A stretch of 32,738 nucleotides of DNA, taken from the NCBI GenBank assembly GCA_045546615.1, contig JAZQDD010000066.1:1-32738 (forward strand). Direction: 5' to 3'. Below are positions 21,890 through 29,801 of this stretch, piece after piece. Within the stretch, counting starts at the first letter, position 1. Each line of letters begins with the position of its first letter. The translations under genes and the position numbers were made by a program. This DNA is from CAG-390 sp045546615. GTDB taxonomy: Bacteria; Bacillota; Clostridia; Oscillospirales; CAG-272. The notes beneath the pieces were generated by a model. It searched no databases and was not told the origin of the DNA. It was given only the letters and a program-made list of their open reading frames with translations.

Positions 21890-24514
21890 ATGGCACACAA
21901 GTATTGTTACCTTTTCACAGAAGGTAACGCAAACATGCGCGAGATCCTCGGCGGCAAGGGAGCTAACCTTGCGGAGATGACCAACATCGGTCTTCCCGTT
22001 CCTCAGGGCTTCACTATTTCTACCGAGGCTTGCACCCAGTATTATGAGGACGGCCGTCAGATCAATGATTCTATCATGGCTGAAATCATGGAGTACATCG
22101 TAAAGATGGAAGAAGTTACCGGCAAGAAGTTCGGTGACCTTGAGAACCCCCTTCTCGTTTCTGTTCGTTCCGGTGCACGCGCTTCGATGCCCGGTATGAT
22201 GGATACCATTCTTAACCTCGGTCTTAATGAGGACGTTGTTGAGGTTATGGCTAAGAAATCCGGCAACGCTCGTTGGGCTTGGGACTGCTACCGCAGATTT
22301 ATCCAGATGTATTCCGACGTTGTTATGGAAGTCGGCAAGAAGTATTTTGAAGAGCTCATCGACAAGATGAAAGAGGAAAAGGGCGTTAAGCAGGACGTTG
22401 ATCTTACCGCTGATGACCACAAGACTCTCGCTAACCAGTTCAAGGCTGAGTACAAGGCTAAACTCGGTCAGGACTTCCCCTCCGATCCTAAGGAACAGCT
22501 CATCGGTGCTGTAAAGGCCGTATTCCGTTCTTGGGACAACCCCCGCGCAAACGTATACCGTCGTGACAACGACATTCCCTACTCTTGGGGTACTGCTGTA
22601 AACGTACAGGCTATGGCATACGGTAACATGGGCGATAACTGTGGTACCGGTGTTGCATTCACCCGCGATCCCGCTACCGGCGAGAAGAAGCTCATGGGTG
22701 AGTTCCTTACCAACGCACAGGGTGAGGACGTTGTTGCAGGTGTTCGTACTCCTATGCCCATCGCAGAAATGGCTAACAAGTTCCCCGCAGCTTTCGAGCA
22801 GTTCAAGAAGGTTTGCGAGATCCTTGAGAACCACTATCACGATATGCAGGATATGGAGTTCACCATTGAAAATGAGAAGCTCTATATGCTCCAGACCAGA
22901 AATGGTAAGAGAACTGCTCCCGCAGCTCTCCAGATCGCTGTTGACCTCGTAGCAGAGGGACACAAGACCAAGGAAGAGGCCGTTCTCATGATCGACCCCA
23001 GAAACCTTGACACCCTTCTCCATCCCCAGTTCGACGCTAAGGCTCTCAAGGCTGCTACCCCCATGGGCCGCGGACTTGGCGCATCTCCCGGTGCAGCTTG
23101 CGGTCAGGTAGTATTCTCCGCAGAGGATGCTGAAGCTTGGAAGAACGCCGGTAAGAAGGTAGTTCTCGTTCGCCTTGAGACCTCTCCCGAGGATATCACA
23201 GGTATGAAGGCAGCTCAGGGTATCCTGACTGTTCGCGGCGGTATGACCTCTCACGCAGCAGTTGTTGCTCGCGGTATGGGTAAGTGCTGCGTTTCCGGTT
23301 GCGGCGAGATCGCAATGGACGAGGAAAACAAGAAGTTCACTCTCGCAGGCAAGACCTTCGTTGAGGGCGATTACATTTCTATCGACGGTTCCACCGGTTG
23401 CACCTACGACGGTATCATTCCCACCGTTGACGCTGAGATCTCCGGTAACTTCGGTATCATCATGGGCTGGGCTGACGAGTTCCGTACCCTCAAGGTAAGA
23501 ACCAACGCCGACACTCCCGCTGATGCTAAGAAGGCACGCGAGCTTGGTGCAGAGGGTATCGGTCTTTGCCGTACCGAGCACATGTTCTTCGAGGCAGACA
23601 GAATCGCCGCATTCCGCGAGATGATCTGCTCCGACACCGCTGCTGAAAGAGAAGTTGCTCTTGCAAAGATTCTCCCCTACCAGCAGTCCGACTTCGAGAA
23701 GCTCTATGAGGCTCTCGAGGGCAACCCTGTTTGCATCAGATTCCTTGATCCGCCTCTCCACGAGTTTGTTCCCACTACCGAGGAAGACATCGCTCTCCTT
23801 GCTAAGTCCCAGAACAAGAGCGTTGAGGAGATCAAGACCATTATTGCATCTCTCCACGAGTTCAACCCCATGATGGGTCACCGCGGATGCCGCCTTGCAG
23901 TAACCTATCCCGAGATCGCAAAGATGCAGACCTCCGCTGTTATCCGCGCCGCTATCAACGTTAAGAAGGCACATGCTGACTGGAACGTTAAGCCCGAGAT
24001 CATGATTCCTCTGGTTGGCGACGTTAAGGAGCTTAAGTACGTTAAGAGCGTAGTTGTTGCTACCGCTGATGCTGAGATCGCAGCAGCAGGCGTAGAGCTT
24101 GACTACGAGGTTGGTACTATGATCGAGATCCCCAGAGCTTGCCTTACCGCTGATGAGATCGCCGCTAACGCAGACTTCTTCTGCTTCGGTACTAACGACC
24201 TCACTCAGATGACCTACGGCTTCTCCCGTGACGATGCAGGTAAGTTCCTCAACGCATATTACGATGCAAAGATCTTCGAGAACGATCCCTTCGCTAAGCT
24301 CGACACCACCGGTGTTGGCAAGCTGATGAACATGGCTGTTACTCTCGGCCGTCCCGTAAACTCCAACCTCCACGTTGGTATCTGCGGTGAGCACGGTGGT
24401 GACCCCACATCCGTAGAGTTCTGCCACAAGATCGGTCTTGACTATGTATCTTGCTCTCCCTTCAGAGTTCCGATCGCTCGCCTCGCAGCAGCACAGGCTG
24501 CTATCAAGGGCTAA
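21890..24514 (+). CDS. ppdK: Pyruvate, phosphate dikinase
   Basis: 874 residues, the length of the Clostridium symbiosum enzyme. It interconverts pyruvate, ATP and phosphate with phosphoenolpyruvate, AMP and pyrophosphate in glycolysis. Domains in order: ATP-grasp (about 1-340), swivelling phosphohistidine domain with H455 in MTSHAAV, and PEP/pyruvate TIM barrel with C832 in GICGEHGG. Start ATG follows GGAGGT. Codon use is strongly biased to a few favoured codons (GTT, GCT, CTC, AAG, GAG), unlike its neighbours, which signals very high expression. This bias also leaves the opposite strand open for 851 codons. It is monocistronic, with its own terminator. Confidence 0.98.
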   Translation: MAHKYCYLFTEGNANMREILGGKGANLAEMTNIGLPVPQGFTISTEACTQYYEDGRQINDSIMAEIMEYIVKMEEVTGKKFGDLENPLLVSVRSGARASMPGMMDTILNLGLNEDVVEVMAKKSGNARWAWDCYRRFIQMYSDVVMEVGKKYFEELIDKMKEEKGVKQDVDLTADDHKTLANQFKAEYKAKLGQDFPSDPKEQLIGAVKAVFRSWDNPRANVYRRDNDIPYSWGTAVNVQAMAYGNMGDNCGTGVAFTRDPATGEKKLMGEFLTNAQGEDVVAGVRTPMPIAEMANKFPAAFEQFKKVCEILENHYHDMQDMEFTIENEKLYMLQTRNGKRTAPAALQIAVDLVAEGHKTKEEAVLMIDPRNLDTLLHPQFDAKALKAATPMGRGLGASPGAACGQVVFSAEDAEAWKNAGKKVVLVRLETSPEDITGMKAAQGILTVRGGMTSHAAVVARGMGKCCVSGCGEIAMDEENKKFTLAGKTFVEGDYISIDGSTGCTYDGIIPTVDAEISGNFGIIMGWADEFRTLKVRTNADTPADAKKARELGAEGIGLCRTEHMFFEADRIAAFREMICSDTAAEREVALAKILPYQQSDFEKLYEALEGNPVCIRFLDPPLHEFVPTTEEDIALLAKSQNKSVEEIKTIIASLHEFNPMMGHRGCRLAVTYPEIAKMQTSAVIRAAINVKKAHADWNVKPEIMIPLVGDVKELKYVKSVVVATADAEIAAAGVELDYEVGTMIEIPRACLTADEIAANADFFCFGTNDLTQMTYGFSRDDAGKFLNAYYDAKIFENDPFAKLDTTGVGKLMNMAVTLGRPVNSNLHVGICGEHGGDPTSVEFCHKIGLDYVSCSPFRVPIARLAAAQAAIKG

Positions 24515-24544
24515 TCTAAGGAATTAGATTTATAAAGCAAAACT

Positions 24545-24575
24545 ATCCGCCCGAAGAAATTCGGGCGGATTTTTT
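24545..24575 (+). terminator. ppdK terminator
   Basis: ATCCGCCCGAA (24545-24555) pairs with TTCGGGCGGAT (24560-24570), loop GAAA, then six T. Confidence 0.92.
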
Positions 24576-24588
24576 GTTGAACAATATA

Positions 24589-24617
24589 TTGAAATTAATG
24601 GCGTTATGTGATAAAAT
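24589..24617 (+). promoter_or_regulatory. Promoter of the AT-rich orphan gene
   Basis: TTGAAA (24589-24594) and TAAAAT (24612-24617), spacing 17 bp, directly after the ppdK terminator. Confidence 0.6.
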
Positions 24618-24654
24618 AATTATGAAATAACAATTGAACTGGAGGGATTTTTTG

Positions 24655-25020
24655 ATGTGGGAACCAACGATAGGTAAATGGAATGACGAAGATAATTATG
24701 TTGTGTATGAGCCATTGTGGAAAAGGATGTTGATTTTTGCTTCACAATTTGAGGGAGTAAAAGAACTGCAAAAAATTTTGGTTTGGTTTAACAGCAAAAA
24801 CATATGTAGTGCTTATTATAAAGAATGTATAATAGGATGCTTTTTATATTCACGGGGTGTGGATTTATCTGAAAATTTCCCTCTTGTTTCCAGTATTTTA
24901 GATAGTATCGCGATTGCAGAAAAAAGTGAAACAATCGGTGAGTGTGTATTGCATGTTATGAGAAATGCAAATATTAATAAAAAAACAATAGATGAGTTTA
25001 AAGCGATTTTTTTGATTTAG
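24655..25020 (+). CDS. AT-rich orphan protein of unknown function
   Basis: 121 residues from the ATG at 24655, which follows GGAGGG with 8-nt spacing; an in-frame TTG at 24634 lies upstream of that site and is less likely. I do not recognise the family. It is a soluble, helical, tryptophan- and aromatic-rich protein ('MWEPTIGKW', 'PLWKRMLIF') without signal peptide. The size and composition recall small immunity or antitoxin proteins, but no motif supports that. Base composition is far more A/T-rich than its neighbours. The gene is bounded by ppdK-end sequence on both sides, both signs of acquisition. Confidence 0.6.
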   Translation: MWEPTIGKWNDEDNYVVYEPLWKRMLIFASQFEGVKELQKILVWFNSKNICSAYYKECIIGCFLYSRGVDLSENFPLVSSILDSIAIAEKSETIGECVLHVMRNANINKKTIDEFKAIFLI

Positions 25021-25123
25021 CACAAATAGATATAGAAATATTCTATGATAGATGAAAATTCCCTCTTTCGCGCATAACACCACAGGTAGCTATCAAGGGC
25101 TAATAATTCAAACTATAAAAATG

Positions 25124-25148
25124 CTGACCTTCGGGTCAGGATTTTTTG
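25124..25148 (+). terminator. Terminator after the AT-rich orphan gene
   Basis: CTGACC-TTCG-GGTCAG hairpin (25124-25139) followed by GATTTTTTG. Confidence 0.85.
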
Positions 25149-25169
25149 TTTGAATAGCCATTGATGAAC

Positions 25170-25295
25170 TATGATTGCCTGCGGCAAGTTATGAGTGATG
25201 ATTGGCTTTGTCAAGCAATCACCTCATAACGAAAGCCGCAGGCTTTCTCATAACTTTTGCCGTAAGGCAAAATCATAACTCTAAACTCATAACTC
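25170..25295 (+). repeat. Second short-loop hairpin array with TCATAACT separators
   Basis: Hairpins: TTGCC-TGC-GGCAA (25175-25187), GATT(G)GCTT-TGTC-AAGCAATC (25200-25220), GAAAGCC-GCA-GGCTTTC (25231-25247), TTTTGCC-GTAA-GGCAAAA (25255-25272). They are separated by copies of (C/A)TCATAAC(T) at about 25223, 25248, 25273 and 25287. An inverted copy GTTATGAG (25188-25195) closes a larger fold with CTCATAAC (25223-25230). Confidence 0.75.
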
Positions 25296-25344
25296 ACTCT
25301 CGTCGGGGATTTTACGAGAAATCAGGCGGATTTTTTGTAATATA

Positions 25345-25373
25345 TTGCAATCAATCATAAAAAATGCTATAAT
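25345..25373 (+). promoter_or_regulatory. Promoter of the membrane-anchored orphan gene
   Basis: TTGCAA (25345-25350) and TATAAT (25368-25373), spacing 17 bp, with TG extension. Confidence 0.75.
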
Positions 25374-25390
25374 TCAAGCGAGGTGGTTCT

Positions 25391-25882
25391 ATGAAAAGAA
25401 ATATTAAAGGCATCGTGATAACTGCCGTAATATTATTTATTGTAATATTTGCTTTTATATTTTACTTCTTTATTTGGGGAGGAAAAACGCAAATCGAAAA
25501 TTTTGATTACATATCTCATGATTATGAAATTATTGCAAACCTTTCGCTTGAATATTATAACGAGCTATCATCAAAAAACAAACATATAACGCTTTTTATC
25601 CATGACGATCACATTAAAGATCATACAAATAATACTACGATAAATTTAAATGACGCACAAAAAGATGCTATCAAATCGATAAAAGAAAAATTTGCTTCAT
25701 GCTATTTATGGGTTACAGATGAGTCTGTTATTTTTTGGATGGATGAAACAAAATATTATGGGCTAATATATTCCGAAGCCCCTTTGTCAACTGTTTGGGA
25801 TATGAAAAAGGATTGGTATGAGGCTATGGAATATCACAGAATAAATAGCAGATGGTACGAAATAGGTGTGTTTGGTGTGTAG
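25391..25882 (+). CDS. Membrane-anchored orphan protein of unknown function
   Basis: 163 residues after GAGGTGG. One N-terminal membrane helix (about 8-30) is followed by a soluble domain of about 130 residues rich in aspartate, tyrosine and tryptophan, probably facing outward. No lipobox, no known motif; I do not recognise the family. It is very A/T-rich compared with the flanking dat and ppdK genes. A 15-bp direct repeat TCGTCGGGGATTTTA flanks the gene (25300-25314 and 25954-25968), each copy followed by a TTGCAA/TATAAT promoter. It looks like an inserted single-gene cassette. Confidence 0.65.
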   Translation: MKRNIKGIVITAVILFIVIFAFIFYFFIWGGKTQIENFDYISHDYEIIANLSLEYYNELSSKNKHITLFIHDDHIKDHTNNTTINLNDAQKDAIKSIKEKFASCYLWVTDESVIFWMDETKYYGLIYSEAPLSTVWDMKKDWYEAMEYHRINSRWYEIGVFGV

Positions 25883-25972
25883 TTTGCCGCTTTTGCTTAC
25901 CGCGCTCAATGGTTGATTTGTAAAGCTGAATAAACAATCTATCCACGCCAATTTCGTCGGGGATTTTATCTG

Positions 25973-26001
25973 TTGCAAATGTTGTGTTTTTGTGATATAA
26001 T
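25973..26001 (+). promoter_or_regulatory. Promoter of the aminotransferase gene
   Basis: TTGCAA (25973-25978) and TATAAT (25996-26001), spacing 17 bp; nearly the same layout as the promoter at 25345-25373. Confidence 0.7.
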
Positions 26002-26034
26002 ATGAATGCGCTATTGATAAATGTGAGGTGCTTT

Positions 26035-26880
26035 ATGAAAAATCTTGGATATTACAACGGAGTTTTTGATGAGATCGAAAACATGAGCATACCGATGAAT
26101 GACAGAGTATGCTTTTTTGGCGATGGCATATACGATGCCACCTATAGCCGTAATTACAAGATATTTACCTCCGACGAGCACATCGACCGCTTTTACAGCA
26201 GTGCAGAACAGCTTCAGATAGCCTTGCCCTATACCAAGGAAGAAATGAAGAGCCTTCTTAATGAGATGGTAGGGAAAATGGATACGGGCAATAATTTCGT
26301 GTATTTTCAGGCAACTCGCGGAAGCGATGCGGTGAGAAGCCACGTTTTCCCGCCCGAGAGCGTTAAGGCTAATATTTGGATAAACATATATCCGAAGGAA
26401 ATTCTTGACGTATATAAAAAAGTGTCGCTCATTACACTGGAGGACACACGCTTTTTGCATTGTAATATAAAAACGATAAACCTCATTCCCGCGGTAATGG
26501 CATCCCAGCGTGCCAAGGAAGCGGGGTGCTTTGAGGCGGTGTTCCACCGAAACGGCAGAGTCACAGAATGCGCACACAGTAACGTTCATATATTAAAGGA
26601 CGGCGCGCTTATAACCGCGCCCACAGATAACCTCATCCTCCCCGGAATCGCCCGAAAGCATATCATAAAGGCTTGCAGAGAGATGAACGTCGAGGTTTTC
26701 GAGCGTCCGTATGATCTTGACGAGCTATTTGCCGCCGACGAGATATTGGTCTCATCCGCAGGTGCGCTTTGCCTGTCCGCGGATAAGATTGACGGCAGGG
26801 CAGTGGGCGGAAAAGCCACAGACCTTCTCAAGAGTTTGCAGGATAAGCTCCTTGACGAGTTTATGACACAGACTGAATAA
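26035..26880 (+). CDS. dat: D-amino acid aminotransferase (fold-type IV)
   Basis: 281 residues from the ATG at 26035 (RBS GTGAGGTG); the open frame extends 11 codons upstream into the promoter region, so the shorter start is used. It is a class IV PLP enzyme: FFGDGIYDA near 27-35, catalytic K146 in CNIKTINLIP, 'GCFEAVF' and the 'VTECAHSNVHILKDG' strand, then 'LPGIARKHII'. It interconverts D-alanine and D-glutamate with their keto acids, feeding the cell wall. Length matches bacterial D-alanine aminotransferase (about 283). A branched-chain aminotransferase is less likely at this length. Confidence 0.85.
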   Translation: MKNLGYYNGVFDEIENMSIPMNDRVCFFGDGIYDATYSRNYKIFTSDEHIDRFYSSAEQLQIALPYTKEEMKSLLNEMVGKMDTGNNFVYFQATRGSDAVRSHVFPPESVKANIWINIYPKEILDVYKKVSLITLEDTRFLHCNIKTINLIPAVMASQRAKEAGCFEAVFHRNGRVTECAHSNVHILKDGALITAPTDNLILPGIARKHIIKACREMNVEVFERPYDLDELFAADEILVSSAGALCLSADKIDGRAVGGKATDLLKSLQDKLLDEFMTQTE

Positions 26881-26895
26881 ACCCTATATGTAAAA

Positions 26896-26925
26896 ACGGA
26901 AGCCGCCTTGCGACGGCTTCCTTTG
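26896..26925 (+). terminator. Terminator between dat and the Cys-Gly microprotein gene
   Basis: GGAAGCCG (26898-26905) pairs with CGGCTTCC (26914-26921), followed by TTTG. It lies between convergent genes and can serve both. Confidence 0.75.
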
Positions 26926-26939
26926 TTATTCCTTAACTT

Positions 26940-27077
26940 TTAGCAGCCGCAGCCACAGCCGCAGCCGCAGTCGTGTCCGCTGTGGCAGGTGAGCGCGAGA
27001 ACGACGAGAACAGCGATAATTACCCAGATAAGGCACTCATTGTTGCCGAAAAGCTGGCAAAGGCAGTTGTTATTCAT
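26940..27077 (-). CDS. Small membrane protein with Cys-Gly repeat tail
   Basis: 45 residues from the ATG at 27077, which follows GGAGGT; the longer open frame upstream has no ribosome site and overlaps a terminator. The sequence has an N-terminal cysteine pair (MNNNCLC), one membrane helix (about 18-31), and a tail with a histidine-rich turn then alternating Cys-Gly (CGCGCGCGC at the very end). Proteins like this are common in Clostridia and are annotated as high-cysteine or sporulation-type small proteins, but their job is unknown. The tail could bind metal or crosslink into a coat. Confidence 0.75.
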   Translation of the reverse strand: MNNNCLCQLFGNNECLIWVIIAVLVVLALTCHSGHDCGCGCGCGC

Positions 27078-27100
27078 AGTAAACCTCCGAGTTTGGAATG

Positions 27101-27138
27101 AAAAAGATACCGAGTCGGCGTTTTGCCTCCTCGGTATC
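27101..27138 (-). terminator. Terminator of the oxidoreductase gene
   Basis: GATACCGAG (27106-27114) pairs with CTCGGTATC (27130-27138). On the minus strand it is followed by TTTTTC. Confidence 0.88.
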
Positions 27139-27166
27139 ATATTATGTCGACTTTAAAAAATGTGTG

Positions 27167-28231
27167 TCAGATTTCTTCGATTTTTACAATTCTGTGTTCT
27201 CTGTCGGAGATGAATGCCGCTTCAATGACAGTCATAACGCGGCGCATCTGCTCGTGCGTTACTATCTGGGTGGCTTCACCGCGAATAGACGCCGCAAAAT
27301 TGCGGTAGAAATCATGTACGTCAGCCGTGGGCTGTTCGATAAAGCATTCAAGACGGTCTGTCTTTCCGCGAGGCGCCATAGTCTTTGTAATGCCTGCGGC
27401 AGTGACTACGGGTGCAACGTCATAGGCGGCGTTGGGCGCGGGCTTTATAATGTGTGCGGGCTGACACCAATCGGCAATGAGGGCACCGCCCTCGTCACCT
27501 GCCATGAGGAAACGTCCGAATTTCTGGAAATAGTAAGTTCCAACTTCAACGCGGGCAGTAAGCTCATCATCGAAATACATATCGAGCTTGAAACCGTCGT
27601 CGACGGTCTTGTTTTTGACGTGCTCAAACGTGCAATATACAGAGTCGAGTTTGCGCTCCCCGACGATGCAGAATATCTGGTCGATAAGGTGTATGCCCCA
27701 ATCGTAAAGCATTCCGCCGCCGTGCTCGGGCTTTGCGCGCCAATCGCCGGGGATGCCGCGTGAGCCGAGAACTTTGTTTTCAATATGAAATACCTTTCCA
27801 AGCTCGCCGGACTCGTAAATGCCCTTCATTACGAGATTTTCGCCGTCCCAACGGCGATTCTGGTGAACGGTAAAGAGCTTGCCGCACTCGTTAGCAACGC
27901 CGATAACGGTGTCAAGCTCCTCAAGTGAGAGCATAACGGGCTTTTCGCTGATAACGTGCTTGCCGGCGCGAAGCGCTTGTATTGCTATCGGTTTGTGGCA
28001 TTCGTTTGGCGTTGCGATGGTAATACCGCATATTGCCTCGTCAGCGAGGAGCGCCTCAAGGGAAGGGTAGGCGTGAATGCCGTTTTCTTTGGCGACTTCC
28101 ATTCTTTTTTCGTCTATATCATAAATACCGCAAAGCTCCACAACGTCGCTTGCGAGAATTTCCTTTGTGTGCCAGCCGCCCATGCCGCCGTAGCCGACAA
28201 CTGCCCAACCGAGCTTGTTTTTGAGTTCCAT
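27167..28231 (-). CDS. Gfo/Idh/MocA-family NAD(P)-dependent oxidoreductase
   Basis: 354 residues. N-terminal Rossmann domain with GYGGMGG (about 13-19) and the acidic end of strand 2 at 'YDID' (about 37-40). The family's EKP motif is at about 95-97. The C-terminal alpha/beta domain has the catalytic stretch 'GGGMLYDWGIHLIDQI' (about 170-185) with D and H at the usual places. It oxidises or reduces a sugar, inositol or similar polyol; the substrate is not evident. RBS AAAGGA. It is transcribed alone from its own promoter, with a terminator after it. Confidence 0.9.
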   Translation of the reverse strand: MELKNKLGWAVVGYGGMGGWHTKEILASDVVELCGIYDIDEKRMEVAKENGIHAYPSLEALLADEAICGITIATPNECHKPIAIQALRAGKHVISEKPVMLSLEELDTVIGVANECGKLFTVHQNRRWDGENLVMKGIYESGELGKVFHIENKVLGSRGIPGDWRAKPEHGGGMLYDWGIHLIDQIFCIVGERKLDSVYCTFEHVKNKTVDDGFKLDMYFDDELTARVEVGTYYFQKFGRFLMAGDEGGALIADWCQPAHIIKPAPNAAYDVAPVVTAAGITKTMAPRGKTDRLECFIEQPTADVHDFYRNFAASIRGEATQIVTHEQMRRVMTVIEAAFISDREHRIVKIEEI

Positions 28232-28246
28232 TTTCTGTGTCCTTTG

Positions 28247-28278
28247 ATATAATATTGCTATTAAGCAATTATATTATA
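28247..28278 (-). promoter_or_regulatory. Imperfect palindrome at the oxidoreductase promoter
   Basis: TTGCT (28254-28258) and AGCAA (28263-28267) with A/T arms form a dyad that covers the start region directly below the -10 box. It is a possible repressor operator; no regulator gene is adjacent. Confidence 0.35.
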
Positions 28279-28301
28279 GGACAAAATCTGTGCAGTTACA
28301 A
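28273..28301 (-). promoter_or_regulatory. Promoter of the oxidoreductase gene
   Basis: On the minus strand TTGTAA (28301-28296) and TATAAT (28278-28273), spacing 17 bp. Confidence 0.7.
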
Positions 28302-28333
28302 GCCAATGTTAGACATAAAACAGACAAATATTG

Positions 28334-29026
28334 CTATTGCTTCTTTTTTGAGTCTGCTATCATTTCACGCAAAACGCACAGCGCATCGGACAGCCCGCCA
28401 ACCGCGTCGATGATGCCGTGTTTTACTGCTTCCTCTCCTTCGAGTACCGAACCAACATCGGTGGCTATCTGATCGGGACGCATCATCAGATGCCGCAGAG
28501 TGTCCGCATCGGCGCGTGAATTGCGGCATATAAAAGATATTATACGCTCCTGCATATCGCGAAAATAGGTAAAGGTCTGCGGCGCGCCGACCACCGTCCC
28601 GCTGATCCTGACGGGGTGTACCGTCATTGTTGCGCTCGGTACTATGAACGAGCGCTTTGCCGATACAGCAAGGGGGACTCCAATGGAGTGTCCGCCGCCG
28701 AGAACTATCGAGACCGTAGGCTTCGACATAGTCGATATAAGCTCCGCAATGGCAAGCCCCGCTTCCACGTCACCTCCGACTGTATTTAGGAGCAGCAGCA
28801 CACCGTCGGTATTATCGTCTTCCTCCACCTCTACAAGGCGGGGGAGAATATGCTCGTATTTGGTGGTTTTCTGGTTTTCCGCCGAGGTGTAATGCCCCTC
28901 TATCTGACCGACGATACAGATACAGCATATTGATTCGCGCTTGTTTTCGACCACCCGTGCGCCGTCGTCCTCACAAACTTCATTGCAACTTTGCTTTTTT
29001 TCCTCGCTCAAAACAATTATCTCCAT
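28334..29026 (-). CDS. ClpP-fold serine protease, TepA-like
   Basis: 230 residues with the Clp/crotonase fold. 'LNTVGGDVEAGLAIAELI' (about 80-97) forms the oxyanion strand, the nucleophile is S114 in GGHSIG, the general base H137 in MTVHP, and an aspartate is available near 165-185. It lacks the tight ClpP length and has an extra acidic, cysteine-bearing N-terminal region (C14, C18, C34, C35, C37). This matches the TepA/YmfB branch, thought to degrade signal peptides or process exported proteins. The start ATG at 29026 has only a weak AGAGA site. It is alone on the minus strand, divergent from the pduL operon. Confidence 0.85.
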   Translation of the reverse strand: MEIIVLSEEKKQSCNEVCEDDGARVVENKRESICCICIVGQIEGHYTSAENQKTTKYEHILPRLVEVEEDDNTDGVLLLLNTVGGDVEAGLAIAELISTMSKPTVSIVLGGGHSIGVPLAVSAKRSFIVPSATMTVHPVRISGTVVGAPQTFTYFRDMQERIISFICRNSRADADTLRHLMMRPDQIATDVGSVLEGEEAVKHGIIDAVGGLSDALCVLREMIADSKKKQ

Positions 29027-29118
29027 TCTCTTTTTTTATATTATTTGCGATTGCTGTATGGAATATAAGTTTGGCGCGAAAAAAATCGCAAAAACCGTGA
29101 TAAATATTCAAAATTTGA

Positions 29119-29147
29119 TTTACTTTTTGAAAAAAATATGATATAAT
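29119..29147 (+). promoter_or_regulatory. Promoter of the pduL operon
   Basis: TTTACT (29119-29124) and TATAAT (29142-29147) with TG extension, spacing 17 bp; start about 30 nt before the pduL ATG. Confidence 0.65.
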
Positions 29148-29185
29148 GTGTCTGTATGTAAAATTTCTATAAGGAGATAAGATTT

Positions 29186-29758
29186 ATGGAAAACAAAATT
29201 CTTGTTGAGACATCTGCACGTCATGCGCATTTGAGTGCAGAAGCAGTTGAAATACTGTACGGCAAGGGCGCGGAGCTTATCGTTAAAAAGATGCTCAGCC
29301 AGCCCGGTCAGTTCGCTTGCGGAAACGAAAAGCTGACTATCGTAGGTCCTAAAGGAAGCCTCGCTCTCAGCGTTCTCGGCCCCGTTCGCCCAGCAACTCA
29401 GGTAGAGCTGTCCTTCTCGGACGCTCGCGCACTTGGAATCACTCCCCCTGTCCGCGAGAGCGGCGACGTTGCAGGCACTCCCGGTCTTAAGATCGTAGGC
29501 CCTGCAGGTGAGATCGAGATTTCCGAGGGTGCAATCGTTGCAAAGCGCCACATTCACATGACTCCCGACGATGCCGAGGCTCTTGGCGTAAGCGATAAGG
29601 AGATCGTTAAGGTCAAGATCGACACCGACCGTCCTCTCATTTTTGATGACGTTGTCGTTCGCGTAAACAAGAACTTCGCTCTTGCTATGCACATCGACAC
29701 CGATGAGTGCAATGCCGCAGGCGCATTTGGTGCAGTTTACGGCGAGATCGTTAAATAA
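29186..29758 (+). CDS. pduL: Phosphate propanoyltransferase / phosphotransacylase PduL
   Basis: 190 residues. The two PduL histidine motifs are clear: 'SARHAHLS' (about 10-17) and 'KRHIHMTPDDA' (about 119-129); their histidines bind the catalytic zinc. It converts acyl-CoA plus phosphate to acyl phosphate and CoA. No microcompartment targeting peptide is present and no shell genes are nearby, so it probably serves as a housekeeping acetate/propionate-forming enzyme. RBS AAGGAGA. It is first of a likely three-gene unit, 43 nt before the NifU-like gene. Codon use is of the favoured, highly expressed type, as in ppdK. Confidence 0.92.
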   Translation: MENKILVETSARHAHLSAEAVEILYGKGAELIVKKMLSQPGQFACGNEKLTIVGPKGSLALSVLGPVRPATQVELSFSDARALGITPPVRESGDVAGTPGLKIVGPAGEIEISEGAIVAKRHIHMTPDDAEALGVSDKEIVKVKIDTDRPLIFDDVVVRVNKNFALAMHIDTDECNAAGAFGAVYGEIVK

Positions 29759-29801
29759 GTTGTAAAAATTAAAACATAAACCAGAAAGGAATCTACAAGA
29801 C

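Larger units (their letters stand above)
25021..25390. other. Scarred intergenic region with duplicated ppdK end and terminator remnants
   Basis: No gene in 370 nt. It contains a 24-nt copy of the end of ppdK (25081-25104; 22 of 24 match 24492-24515) and its own terminator (25124-25148). The hairpin array follows (25170-25295), then a remnant GGCGGATTTTTTGT (25326-25339) that matches the ppdK terminator tail, then a promoter for the next gene. Confidence 0.7.

Noticed and set aside
21872..24427. 851-codon open frame on the strand opposite ppdK
   Set aside because: It mirrors ppdK codon for codon. The strong codon bias of ppdK removes the triplets that would give stops on the other strand. 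No ribosome site, and the product is low-complexity without recognisable domains.
27078..27140. Longer start for the Cys-Gly microprotein
   Set aside because: It would run through the oxidoreductase terminator; GGAGGT directly precedes the internal ATG.
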